From Eubacterium sp. (GTDB taxonomy: Bacteria > Bacillota > Clostridia > Lachnospirales > Lachnospiraceae), in the NCBI GenBank assembly GCA_017433615.1, contig JAFRGW010000033.1:1-64000 (forward strand): a stretch of 64,000 nucleotides of DNA, in the 5' to 3' direction. Positions 44,043 to 52,312 of the stretch are shown here, in pieces (the stretch's first letter is position 1; each line of letters begins with the position of its first letter). The position numbers and the translations under genes are program-made. Under the pieces are notes generated by a model. The model was not told where the DNA came from and made no database searches. It worked only from the letters and a program-made list of their open reading frames with translations.

Positions 44043-44696
44043 ATGAAAATCGGATTATTAAATGAAATGAGTCAGGTCTCCAAGAACAGCATCATTATGA
44101 AAGAACTGCGTCGCGCGGCTGAGAGACACGGACATGAGGTATACAATGTCGGGATGACGGCAGTCGATGACATGCCGGAGCTTCTTTACAACGATCTGGG
44201 ACTGGCAGCATGCATTCTGCTGAATTCCGGTGCACTTGACTTTGTCGTAACCGGATGCGGAACCGGTCAGGGTGCTATGATTTCTCTGAATTCTTATCCG
44301 GGGGTGTACTGCGGTTACATGATTGATCCGTCAGACGGGTATCTGTTTGTACAGATCAATAACGGAAATGCTGTATCGCTTCCGTTTGGCAAGGGATTCG
44401 GCTGGGCAGCAGACATCAATCTGCAGTATGCATTTGAGAACCTGTTCTCCTGTGAGCCGGGTACAGGCTATCCGCCGGAGCGCGGCGCCATGCAGAAAAT
44501 CTGGGCGTCAGATCTGCGTGATAAGAAGGAAATGGTGGCACTTTCCGTTATGGAAGTGCTGGAAATTGTCAATGAGAAATCTCCGGAATCACTGAAAAAA
44601 ATAGCGGGTCATAAAGGGTTTATGGATTGTCTTTATCAGAATTCCAAAGTCCGGGAGATCACAGAATTCATGAGACAGATTGCAGAAAACAACTGA
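44043..44696 (+). CDS. RpiB/LacAB-family sugar-phosphate isomerase, long form
   Basis: This is a 217-residue protein of the RpiB/LacAB family, with the active-site loop GCGTGQGAMISLN and a GYMIDPSD stretch. It is about 60 residues longer than canonical RpiB (about 150), with a C-terminal helical extension. The ATG at 44043 follows ATAGGTGG. Related isomerases act on ribose 5-phosphate, galactose 6-phosphate or tetrulose 4-phosphate. Next to a transketolase, a tetrose or pentose isomerase role is reasonable but inferred. Confidence 0.82.
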   Translation: MKIGLLNEMSQVSKNSIIMKELRRAAERHGHEVYNVGMTAVDDMPELLYNDLGLAACILLNSGALDFVVTGCGTGQGAMISLNSYPGVYCGYMIDPSDGYLFVQINNGNAVSLPFGKGFGWAADINLQYAFENLFSCEPGTGYPPERGAMQKIWASDLRDKKEMVALSVMEVLEIVNEKSPESLKKIAGHKGFMDCLYQNSKVREITEFMRQIAENN

Positions 44697-44720
44697 TCAT
44701 TTCAGAAAGGAAGCATGCGC

Positions 44721-45593
44721 ATGAAGAAGGAGCAGTATTCACTTTCATTTTGCGGAGACAGCTTTTTGCTGGCGGATTACGGACAGATCCGTTCGGTTCC
44801 GGCTGGAATCAAAGCGGTCATGCTGATGAATCTGATCAGAGAGCACAAAGTCAAAGGCGCTGTTGATATGGTTCCGTGCAACACTTCTCTGCTGATCCGG
44901 TTCGACCCGAATCTGGTGCGGCCGGAAGAATTCCGCGCAGAGATCAAGAAGCTGATTGATCAGGAAATCCAGACAAAGGATAATATCATTGTATCGTCCA
45001 GAATTGTTGAACTGCCTGTGCTTTTTGCAGATCCCTGGACAAAGGAGGCGATCGAGGAATACTGCAGGACGGTCACGCCGAAGCAGTATGATGTCGATTT
45101 TATCATTGAACAGAATCACCTGAGTGGTCTGGATGAACTGATCCGGTATCTCTCCACACCGTATTATCTTGTGGTTTACCTGAGTGTAGGACCGGGACTT
45201 CCGTCGACGGTCTGTATGGATCCGGATTATGTGCTGAGTGTTCCGAAGTACAATCCGCCGCGCACCTCGACGCCGCCGCTGTCCATCGGACTTGGCGGAT
45301 CAAATGTGTCACTTTATACGACCGCTTCTCCGGGCGGATATCAGCTGTTCGGAATGCTTCCGACACCGCTTCTGCAGATCGAGCAGAAGCTTCCGGATTT
45401 TAAGAAATCACCGGTTCTCGCACGGATCGGAGACCGTTTCCGCTATCGCCCTGTTGACAGAGAAGAGTTCGAGGACATTAAGAAGCAGTGCGAAATGGGA
45501 ACATACCGTTATAATATCGACTGGGGTGCGAAGCTGGATCTGAATGCATACGAAGCGTCTCTGGAGACGAAAAAGCGCAGGAGGGCAGACTGA
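44721..45593 (+). CDS. pxpB: 5-oxoprolinase subunit B (KipI/allophanate-hydrolase-1-like)
   Basis: PxpB with PxpC and PxpA cleaves 5-oxoproline to glutamate with ATP. The 290-residue protein carries the family C-terminal signature (PPRTSTPPLSIGLGGSN followed by SPGGYQL) and is longer than typical PxpB (about 220-240) at its C terminus. The start is taken at 44721, with AAAGGA 9 bases upstream; 44715 is an alternative ATG. pxpC starts inside its stop. Earlier names tied this family to urea amidolyase and kinase inhibition (KipI). Confidence 0.88.
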   Translation: MKKEQYSLSFCGDSFLLADYGQIRSVPAGIKAVMLMNLIREHKVKGAVDMVPCNTSLLIRFDPNLVRPEEFRAEIKKLIDQEIQTKDNIIVSSRIVELPVLFADPWTKEAIEEYCRTVTPKQYDVDFIIEQNHLSGLDELIRYLSTPYYLVVYLSVGPGLPSTVCMDPDYVLSVPKYNPPRTSTPPLSIGLGGSNVSLYTTASPGGYQLFGMLPTPLLQIEQKLPDFKKSPVLARIGDRFRYRPVDREEFEDIKKQCEMGTYRYNIDWGAKLDLNAYEASLETKKRRRAD

Positions 45594-46591
45594 TGTTCGG
45601 ACTGTACAAAAAACCCGTAGAATTTGAAATACTGAATCAGGGAATGATGACCTCCATTCAGGATCCGAAGGGACGTTTGGGCTATCAGGATCTCGGCTTT
45701 CCGCCGTCCGGTGCGATGGATAATCTGGCACTCCGTGTTGGTAATCTGCTGGTCGGCAATGATCTGGACGAGGCAGGGATTGAGTTTATCTATGTCGGTC
45801 CGTTTATCCAGTTCCGCGGTGAGGCGCTGGTTGCCGTCACGGGACTTCCATGCAAGGTCCGTCTGAATGGAAATACTGTCCCAATGTGGCAGGCACTCTA
45901 TGTAAAAAAAGGCGACGTGCTGGTGATCCGTCCTGAAAATACCATGGGACAGTGGGGGTATGTCAGCATTTCCGGCGGAATTGACGTGCCGGAATATCTG
46001 GGCAGCAAATCCACCATGGCAATCTGCGGAGCTGGCGGTTACAAAGGCCGTGTACTGATGAAAGACGATGTTCTTCGAACCGGAAAAATCAAGAGTCTGA
46101 AGAATGCTGGGAAACGTCTGCGCGGACGCTATGTGCCGATTCTGTCAGATCCCATGGTTGTAGAGTTGATGGATGGTTACTATATGGATTATCTGACACC
46201 GGATGACATCGAATTGATGTTTACTGCCGAGTGGAAGATCCAGAACAATTCAAATCGCGTGGGTTACCGGCTGGAGGGACCTGTTTTTGCATTCAGTGAG
46301 AAGGCAAAGAACAAGGACAAAGAGGCCGGATCCCATCCTTCCAATATATTCGACACAGGATATCCGCTCTACTGCATCAATTTGTGCGGCGAGACACCGG
46401 TTATCACAACACCGGACTGTGTTCCCTGCGGCGGATATTTCTGTCCGTTTACAATCCCTTCCGCTGCCCAGTGGAAGGTGGCCCAGTGCCGGATCGGCGG
46501 GAAAATTCGGTTCAAATACACCAGCATGGAAGAAGCAGATCATCTTCGGGAGAGCTATAACGCATACTTCAAAGAAGACCATTATATTTAG
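45593..46591 (+). CDS. pxpC: 5-oxoprolinase subunit C (KipA/allophanate-hydrolase-2-like)
   Basis: This is a 332-residue PxpC. The N-terminal family block is clear (TSIQDPKGRLGYQDLGFPPS, then GAMDNLALRVGN), and the C-terminal half has the biotin-dependent-carboxylase-like fold. The ATG overlaps the pxpB stop (TGATG) with AGGAGGG upstream, so expression is coupled. A terminator-like hairpin follows, separating it from pxpA, which has its own promoter. No biotin carboxylase genes are near, which favours 5-oxoprolinase over urea amidolyase. Confidence 0.88.
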   Translation: MFGLYKKPVEFEILNQGMMTSIQDPKGRLGYQDLGFPPSGAMDNLALRVGNLLVGNDLDEAGIEFIYVGPFIQFRGEALVAVTGLPCKVRLNGNTVPMWQALYVKKGDVLVIRPENTMGQWGYVSISGGIDVPEYLGSKSTMAICGAGGYKGRVLMKDDVLRTGKIKSLKNAGKRLRGRYVPILSDPMVVELMDGYYMDYLTPDDIELMFTAEWKIQNNSNRVGYRLEGPVFAFSEKAKNKDKEAGSHPSNIFDTGYPLYCINLCGETPVITTPDCVPCGGYFCPFTIPSAAQWKVAQCRIGGKIRFKYTSMEEADHLRESYNAYFKEDHYI

Positions 46592-46601
46592 TGTAACACC
46601 A

Positions 46602-46640
46602 GAAGAAGGGGCAGCTGCTTAATGCGGCTGCTCCTCTTTG
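46602..46640 (+). terminator. Terminator after pxpC
   Basis: AGAAGGGGCAGCTGC-ttaat-GCGGCTGCTCCTCTTT forms a long stem with some G-U pairs. The following T run is short. Confidence 0.65.
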
Positions 46641-46674
46641 ATGCCTGCAGCTTTTCCGGGGATATAACTTTTGC

Positions 46675-46749
46675 ACCGTGGAACTGGGAAGATTGTGTTG
46701 TTTTTCTGAAATAAAAATGACTGAACCAAAACAGTAAAAACGATATAAA
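46675..46749 (+). promoter_or_regulatory. Island promoter element 3 (pxpA operon)
   Basis: ACC at 46675, GGGA at 46686, GTTTTT at 46700-46705 and TGACTGAA at 46718-46725 lead into CTGAAC (46721-46726), a 17-bp spacer and TATAAA (46744-46749). Spacing is the same as in elements 1 and 2, within a base or two. Confidence 0.6.
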
Positions 46750-46840
46750 TAGATTATCAAATGGATGCGGACAAATCGGAAATCATAAGGGATCCGGTAT
46801 CCGGAATAAAGTTGTATGAATGAGACGAAAGGAGAAGAAA

Positions 46841-47608
46841 ATGTCAAAGTATATTGAGATCAACTGTGATATGGGTGAAAGTTTCGGCCTTTATAAGATA
46901 GGCAATGATGAGGCGATGATGCCATATATTCCGGCTGCCAATGTTGCATGCGGTTTTCATGCAGGAGATCCGCTGGTCATGAAGAAAACCGTAGAGCTGG
47001 CAAAGAAGAACGGAACGGCTGTCGGTGCACATCCGGGATTCCGTGATCTGGTCGGCTACGGAAGGCGTGAGATCAAGGTGACTGCCGAGGAGCTGTACAC
47101 AGATACGATCTATCAGGTCGGCGCACTGAAGCAGATGTGTGAACTCTATGATCTTCCGCTGCATCATGTAAAACCGCACGGAAAGCTTTATGTCATGATG
47201 GGGCAGGATGAAATGATGGCGAAGGCATTTGTAGATGCTGTTTATGATATTGATCCGAAGCTTCCGATTTATCATTCCGGATCACTTGTAAATTCTGCGA
47301 TCGGAAATGCAGTGCGGGCAAAGAATATGACATATGTGAGAGAGTTCAATTCCGATACAGATTATGACGCAGAAGGAAACGTCATCACTCCGAAGTATCA
47401 CAACGGCGCAGCTGCAGACGCCAATGCTCTGGCAGGACGTGTGGTCAGCTTCCTGGAGACAGGAAGCGTTGTGATCGGCTCCGGCGAGACGCTTACATTC
47501 GGCGCGGACTCAATCTGTGTCCACGGAGACAATCCATTCTCTGAGAACAACGTAAAGGTACTTACAGAAAAACTCAGAGAAGCAGGCTACGAGATCAAAG
47601 CGATCTGA
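46841..47608 (+). CDS. pxpA: 5-oxoprolinase subunit A (LamB/YcsF family)
   Basis: This is the 255-residue catalytic-core subunit of bacterial 5-oxoprolinase. The family signature INCDMGESFG, VACGFHAGDP and GAHPGFRDLVGYGRR are all present. The ATG at 46841 has AAAGGAG 6 bases upstream; an in-frame ATG at 46820 is unlikely. It is encoded after pxpBC but from a separate promoter, with an aminotransferase downstream, so pyroglutamate-derived glutamate may feed that reaction. Confidence 0.92.
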   Translation: MSKYIEINCDMGESFGLYKIGNDEAMMPYIPAANVACGFHAGDPLVMKKTVELAKKNGTAVGAHPGFRDLVGYGRREIKVTAEELYTDTIYQVGALKQMCELYDLPLHHVKPHGKLYVMMGQDEMMAKAFVDAVYDIDPKLPIYHSGSLVNSAIGNAVRAKNMTYVREFNSDTDYDAEGNVITPKYHNGAAADANALAGRVVSFLETGSVVIGSGETLTFGADSICVHGDNPFSENNVKVLTEKLREAGYEIKAI

Positions 47609-47666
47609 TGAACCGGTTAGATTTTTGATAAATAAAAATTCGAGATAAAGGTGGAGGAAAACAGAA

Positions 47667-48953
47667 ATGACGAATGAACAGATGGTAGCAAGAGCAAAAG
47701 CAGTGATTCCGGGCGGCGTTAACTCAGCCGTCAGAAAGATTGAGCCGGTTAAGGCATGGAAGTATGCAAAAGGTGCATATATGTACGATGTAGAGGACAA
47801 AAAGTACATCGATTACAACGCAGGCTGGGGCGTCAATATTCTCGGTTATCACTATCCGGACGTTGACGAGGCAGTGAAGAAGACAGTCGATGAAGTCTGT
47901 GCGACAGGCCTTGGTACTTCCGAGCTGGAGATTAGGTTTGCAGAGAAGATTGTAGAGCATGTTCCGTGTGCAGAGAAGGTTCTGGTCGCAGGATCCGGTT
48001 CTGAGGCAACCTACCATGCAATTCGTGTCTGCAGAGCTGCAACCGGTCGCGACAAAATCATCAAATTCCAGGGATGCTTCCATGGATGGCATGATTATGT
48101 TCTCCGTAACTGCTATGCCAACACAGTCGATGAACTGTACACAAGAGCACCGGGTTCCGATGGTATGTTCGCACCGGCAGTTGATGCGACACTGATCTGC
48201 CGTCTGAACGATCTTGAGAATGTGGAAGAAACATTCAAGGCAAACAAGGGAGAGATTTCCTGCGTCATTATTGAGCCAATCGTTCATAATATGGGCGCGG
48301 TTGTCTGCCAGACAGAATTCCTGCAGGGACTGAGAAGACTGTGTGATGAATACGGTGCATACCTTATTTTTGACGAAGTTGTTACCGGATTCCGCGTAGG
48401 CCTTGGCGGCTATCAGAAGATCTGCGGCGTCACACCGGATCTGTGCACAATGGGCAAAGCTATCGGCAACGGTTATCCGATCGCGATTGTAGCGGGCAAA
48501 GCAGAACTGATGGACAAGTTCAACACAAATCCGGCAGGAACCGTCAGCTTCCAGGGTACGTACAATGCACCGCCTGTATGCCTCGCAGCAGGTCTTGCGA
48601 CCATTGGCGTCATGGAGAAAGAGCCGGTACATGAATACATCTTTAAGCTCGGCGAGACATTCCGCAAGGGCATGCAGGAGATTTTCGACAGACTCGGTGT
48701 GGAGGCGGAAATGCTCGGTTACGGTTCCATCAACATTCCGCTGTTCGCAAAGGGACCGTTCCGTAATCAGGAAGAAATCCTGAAGGGAGATGCAAAGAAA
48801 TCTATCGCGTTCAGAAAAGCAATGGTAGAGCGCGGCTACTTCTTTGTACCGGCAGAGCCGAAGCGTCTGGTTGTCACTTACTCTCATACTGAGGCGGATG
48901 TCGCTGAGACATTGAACGCAGCAGAAGATGTACTGAAGACACTGAATCTGTAA
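47667..48953 (+). CDS. Class III aminotransferase (GSAM-like, possibly beta-amino acid)
   Basis: This is a 428-residue PLP enzyme resembling glutamate-1-semialdehyde aminomutase: IPGGVNSAVRK, GSGSEATYHAIRV, IFDEVVTGFR and the PLP lysine in TMGKAIGNGYP. No haem gene is near, and the SGSEA motif differs from the usual NSGTEA. The neighbours are 5-oxoprolinase, glutamate dehydrogenase and an MmsA-type dehydrogenase. GSAM-like transaminases acting on beta-amino acids are known, and an amino donor giving malonate-type semialdehyde would fit the MmsA enzyme. That role is inference; class III aminotransferase is certain. Confidence 0.82.
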   Translation: MTNEQMVARAKAVIPGGVNSAVRKIEPVKAWKYAKGAYMYDVEDKKYIDYNAGWGVNILGYHYPDVDEAVKKTVDEVCATGLGTSELEIRFAEKIVEHVPCAEKVLVAGSGSEATYHAIRVCRAATGRDKIIKFQGCFHGWHDYVLRNCYANTVDELYTRAPGSDGMFAPAVDATLICRLNDLENVEETFKANKGEISCVIIEPIVHNMGAVVCQTEFLQGLRRLCDEYGAYLIFDEVVTGFRVGLGGYQKICGVTPDLCTMGKAIGNGYPIAIVAGKAELMDKFNTNPAGTVSFQGTYNAPPVCLAAGLATIGVMEKEPVHEYIFKLGETFRKGMQEIFDRLGVEAEMLGYGSINIPLFAKGPFRNQEEILKGDAKKSIAFRKAMVERGYFFVPAEPKRLVVTYSHTEADVAETLNAAEDVLKTLNL

Positions 48954-49202
48954 AGAAATTATAAAAGAAAGGCAGTCTGTACACAGGGATTAGCCTCATA
49001 ATATAAAACCTGCAGATAACAAAACAGGATGAATGAGCAGAAGCGTACGCGGCGGGTTGTGCGAAGGAAAACGCATGATCCGTTGCGTCAGATTCCGCCC
49101 GGTATTGCTTTTGTATTTGTGCGTCTGCAGATGGTGGGGAAGTGTACCGTCTCGCACATAGCATGTGTCAGGCGGTGTATTTTGAAGGAAAGGAAGAAGA
49201 AA

Positions 49203-50465
49203 ATGGCTGATAAGTATAATCCGCTTGAGAATGTCTGGGCAGTTGTTGACAAGGCTGCATCGATTCTCGGATATCAGGAGAACGAATATGCGGCAGTAAA
49301 GTATCCGGAACGGGAACTGAAGGTTGCCATTCCGATGGTGATGGATGACGGCAGTTTCCGCGTGTTTGAAGCATATCGTATTCAGCATTCGACCGCGCGT
49401 GGTCCGGCGAAAGGCGGCATCCGTTTTCATCCTGCTGTCAATCAGAACGAAGTGGAAGCGCTGGCTGCATGGATGAGTTTCAAATGTGCCGTTGTGAATG
49501 TTCCATTCGGCGGCGGCAAGGGCGGCGTCGCAGTCGATCCCCGGAAGCTTTCTGAACGTGAACTGTTTGTTCTGACCCAGAAATATACACAGGCAATTGC
49601 ACCTGTAATTGGGCCGGAAGAAGATATTCCTGCACCGGATGTCGGAACAACACCGCAGATCATGGGCTGGTTTATGGATACTTACAGCAAGCTCAATACG
49701 CATAACGTTCTGAACTGTGTAACAGGCAAGCCGATCGGTCTTGGCGGAATTCTCGGACGCGGAAGCGCAACCGGCCGCGGCGTCATGATGACAGTAAACA
49801 ACATCCTTGCAAAGCTCGGAAAGAAGATGGAAGGCACTTCGGTTGCTGTTCAGGGAATGGGAAATGTCGGTTCTGCGACTGCGGACTTCCTGTATCGGGA
49901 AGGTATGAAGGTTGTAGGCGTCAGCGATGTCTCCTGCGGCATCTACAAGGAAGACGGTCTGAATATTCCGGAAATCCTGGAATATCTGAAGCAGGACAGA
50001 AAGAACCTTCTGAAGGACTACAGAGCGGAAGGAATTACATTTATCACGAATGAAGAACTGCTTGAGCTTGCTGTCGATGTTCTGGTACCGGCTGCTATGG
50101 AAAATATGATCAATGTTGACAACGCCGACAAAATCAGAGCTTCTGTGATTGTCGAGGCGGCGAATGGTCCGACAACCAGCGAGGCAGATGAGATTCTGGA
50201 CTGCAAAGGAATCTATGTAGTACCGGATATCCTTGCGAATGCCGGCGGCGTAATTGTTTCCTATTTTGAGTGGGTGCAGAACATTCAGGCATATCTCTGG
50301 ACAGAAGAACGCGTTGTAGAGACGCTGCACGCAATGATGGATGATGCATTTAAGGGTGTCTGGGACATCGCGAAGGAGAACAGTGTCTCCCTTCGCACCG
50401 GTGCGTATCTGATCGCAGTGAAGCGTGTTGTAACTGCACAGCACGGAAGAGGCACCTATCTTTAA
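49203..50465 (+). CDS. gdhA: Glutamate dehydrogenase
   Basis: This is a 420-residue hexameric-type glutamate dehydrogenase interconverting glutamate with 2-oxoglutarate and ammonia. It has the substrate site GPAKGGIRFHP, the catalytic-lysine region PFGGGKGGV, APDVGTTPQIM and the dinucleotide fold VQGMGNVGSATA. The ATG at 49203 follows GGAAGGAAG; an upstream in-frame extension of 58 residues lacks a binding site and looks non-coding. In this cluster it can regenerate 2-oxoglutarate from glutamate made by the aminotransferase or 5-oxoprolinase. Confidence 0.95.
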   Translation: MADKYNPLENVWAVVDKAASILGYQENEYAAVKYPERELKVAIPMVMDDGSFRVFEAYRIQHSTARGPAKGGIRFHPAVNQNEVEALAAWMSFKCAVVNVPFGGGKGGVAVDPRKLSERELFVLTQKYTQAIAPVIGPEEDIPAPDVGTTPQIMGWFMDTYSKLNTHNVLNCVTGKPIGLGGILGRGSATGRGVMMTVNNILAKLGKKMEGTSVAVQGMGNVGSATADFLYREGMKVVGVSDVSCGIYKEDGLNIPEILEYLKQDRKNLLKDYRAEGITFITNEELLELAVDVLVPAAMENMINVDNADKIRASVIVEAANGPTTSEADEILDCKGIYVVPDILANAGGVIVSYFEWVQNIQAYLWTEERVVETLHAMMDDAFKGVWDIAKENSVSLRTGAYLIAVKRVVTAQHGRGTYL

Positions 50466-50477
50466 GGAGAGTGAATA

Positions 50478-51341
50478 ATGACGCAGATGAGTATGGAGGC
50501 AATCCGGCGCTTCAGTGCGGATATCCGGATTGAAATGGTAAAAGCCATCGGAGAAGCCGGATTTGGTCATATCGGCGGTTCTGCGTCGATTGCGGATATT
50601 CTGGCCGTTCTTTATGGCGGCGTGATGAAGATCGACCCGGCCAATCCGGGATGGGAAGAAAGAGATTATCTGGTACTTTCCAAGGGGCATTGCGCCCCTG
50701 CACTCTATGCCGCACTTGCGCTGAAGGGCTATTTTCCAAAGGCATGGCTGAAAACGGTCAATCAGAATGGGACAAGACTCCCCAGTCATGCCGACTGCAG
50801 GAAGGTACCGGGTGTAGATATCAGCACAGGATCCCTCGGACAAGGCATGTCATCTGCCGTGGGAATTGCACTTGGGAATCGGTATCTCGGTCATGATTCC
50901 TATACCTACTGTATCGTGGGTGACGGTGAGTGCAACGAGGGACAGATCTGGGAAGGCGCGCAGGCGGCGCGCAGCTTTGGACTGGATCACTTCTTTGTCT
51001 TTGTCGACTGGAACAAGAAGCAGCTTGACGGAAGACTGGAAGAAGTTCTGGAGCCGCTTGATCTTGAAGAAAAGTTCCGGGCCTTCGGATTTGACGCACA
51101 GACAGTTCCCGGCTTTGATACGGAGGCAATTTACAATGCCATCGAAAAAGCAAAAGGAGTGTCCGGCGTGCCGCATGCGATTGTACTGGATACCATAAAA
51201 GGGATCGGAATTGATTTTGCAGAGCGGGAAGAATTTAATCATTATCTGACATTCGGACCGGAGCAGGCTGCCAGTGCAGCTGCGGAAATCGAACGCAGAT
51301 ACGAGAATGGGACATATCCGGGAGGTGATCTAAAGTGGTAA
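50478..51341 (+). CDS. Transketolase, N-terminal subunit, set 2
   Basis: This is a 287-residue TPP-binding half of a second split transketolase, with SKGHCAPALYA, GDGECNEGQIWEG and VDWNKKQLDG. It starts 12 bases after the glutamate dehydrogenase stop behind AAGGAG, and its stop overlaps the GTG start of the partner by 7 bases. It is clearly diverged from the first transketolase (39152), so the two sets probably have different substrates. Confidence 0.9.
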   Translation: MTQMSMEAIRRFSADIRIEMVKAIGEAGFGHIGGSASIADILAVLYGGVMKIDPANPGWEERDYLVLSKGHCAPALYAALALKGYFPKAWLKTVNQNGTRLPSHADCRKVPGVDISTGSLGQGMSSAVGIALGNRYLGHDSYTYCIVGDGECNEGQIWEGAQAARSFGLDHFFVFVDWNKKQLDGRLEEVLEPLDLEEKFRAFGFDAQTVPGFDTEAIYNAIEKAKGVSGVPHAIVLDTIKGIGIDFAEREEFNHYLTFGPEQAASAAAEIERRYENGTYPGGDLKW

Positions 51342-52300
51342 AGCTTGTCAAAGATAGGGTACCGGATACCGTGGATATGCGTGATGCCTACTGCGCAGCG
51401 CTGATGGAAGCGGCACAGAAAGATCCCGCCATTGTGGCTGTAGACTGTGACCTGACATCTTCTATGGGAATGAAGTCATTTGAACTGAAATATCCCGACC
51501 GTCATTTTAATGTCGGAATTGCCGAGTCCAATGGAACCGGCATAGCTGCGGGTCTGTCCGCGGCGGGGCTGAATCCGTTTTATCACACGTTTTCCTGCTT
51601 CGCGAGCCGCAGAGTCTATGATCAGGTGTTTCTGAGCTGTGCGTATGCCGGCCAGAATGTAAAAATTATTGGCGGTGATTCAGGTGTGACGGCAACTTAT
51701 AACGGCGGAACGCACATGTCCTTTGAGGATATGGGAATCATGCGGAATCTTCCAGAAGTGACCGTACTCGAACCGACAGACACGGTGATGCTGCGGGAAA
51801 TCACAAAGCAGCTGACAACTTACAGAGGCGTCGTTTATATGCGATTTCCACGAAGAGCGACGGTCAGGGTATATGAAGCCGGATCGGATTTTCAGATCGG
51901 GAAAGCAGTTTCTGTCCGGGAAGGCAGGGATGCCACAATTATAGCGATCGGCATCTGCGTCAGTGAGGCCGTCAAGGCGGCGGACCTGCTGGCAGAGCAG
52001 GGAATTGATGCAGGTGTTCTGGATATGTTTACGATTAAACCGGCGGATGTTGACGCTGTTGTGGCAGCGGCAGAGCGCACCGGCGCGATCGTAACAGCCG
52101 AAAACCATAATATTATTAACGGACTAGGCAGTGCCGTGGCGGAAATCCTCGCGGAGCATTGTCCTGTGCCGATGGAGCGTGTCGGTGTGCAGGATGAATT
52201 CGGCGAAGTGGGACAGCAGGATTATCTGATGGAGCGGTTCGGACTGACAGCGCCGTACATTGTCGAGAAAGTTTTGAAAGTTTTGGAGAGAAAAGCGTAG
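51335..52300 (+). CDS. Transketolase, C-terminal subunit, set 2
   Basis: This is a 321-residue partner subunit using a GTG start behind GGGAGGTGA. It shows VDCDLTSSMG, the catalytic-Glu stretch FNVGIAESNGTG, GDSGVTATYNGGTHMSFED and a transketolase C domain. It overlaps the N subunit by 7 bases and is followed after 12 bases by the aldehyde dehydrogenase, so all three are co-transcribed. Confidence 0.9.
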   Translation: MVKLVKDRVPDTVDMRDAYCAALMEAAQKDPAIVAVDCDLTSSMGMKSFELKYPDRHFNVGIAESNGTGIAAGLSAAGLNPFYHTFSCFASRRVYDQVFLSCAYAGQNVKIIGGDSGVTATYNGGTHMSFEDMGIMRNLPEVTVLEPTDTVMLREITKQLTTYRGVVYMRFPRRATVRVYEAGSDFQIGKAVSVREGRDATIIAIGICVSEAVKAADLLAEQGIDAGVLDMFTIKPADVDAVVAAAERTGAIVTAENHNIINGLGSAVAEILAEHCPVPMERVGVQDEFGEVGQQDYLMERFGLTAPYIVEKVLKVLERKA

Positions 52301-52312
52301 GAGGAATACAAC

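Noticed and set aside
44721..46591. Allophanate hydrolase / urea amidolyase subunits
   Set aside because: pxpA follows and no biotin carboxylase or urea genes are present, so 5-oxoprolinase fits better.
47667..48953. Haem-pathway glutamate-1-semialdehyde aminomutase (hemL)
   Set aside because: No haem biosynthesis genes are near, and the neighbours are catabolic; a GSAM-like transaminase is more likely, though not proven.
48996..50843. Long minus-strand open frame of 615 codons
   Set aside because: It is antisense to glutamate dehydrogenase and the second transketolase, with no family motifs and no ribosome binding site; a codon-bias shadow.
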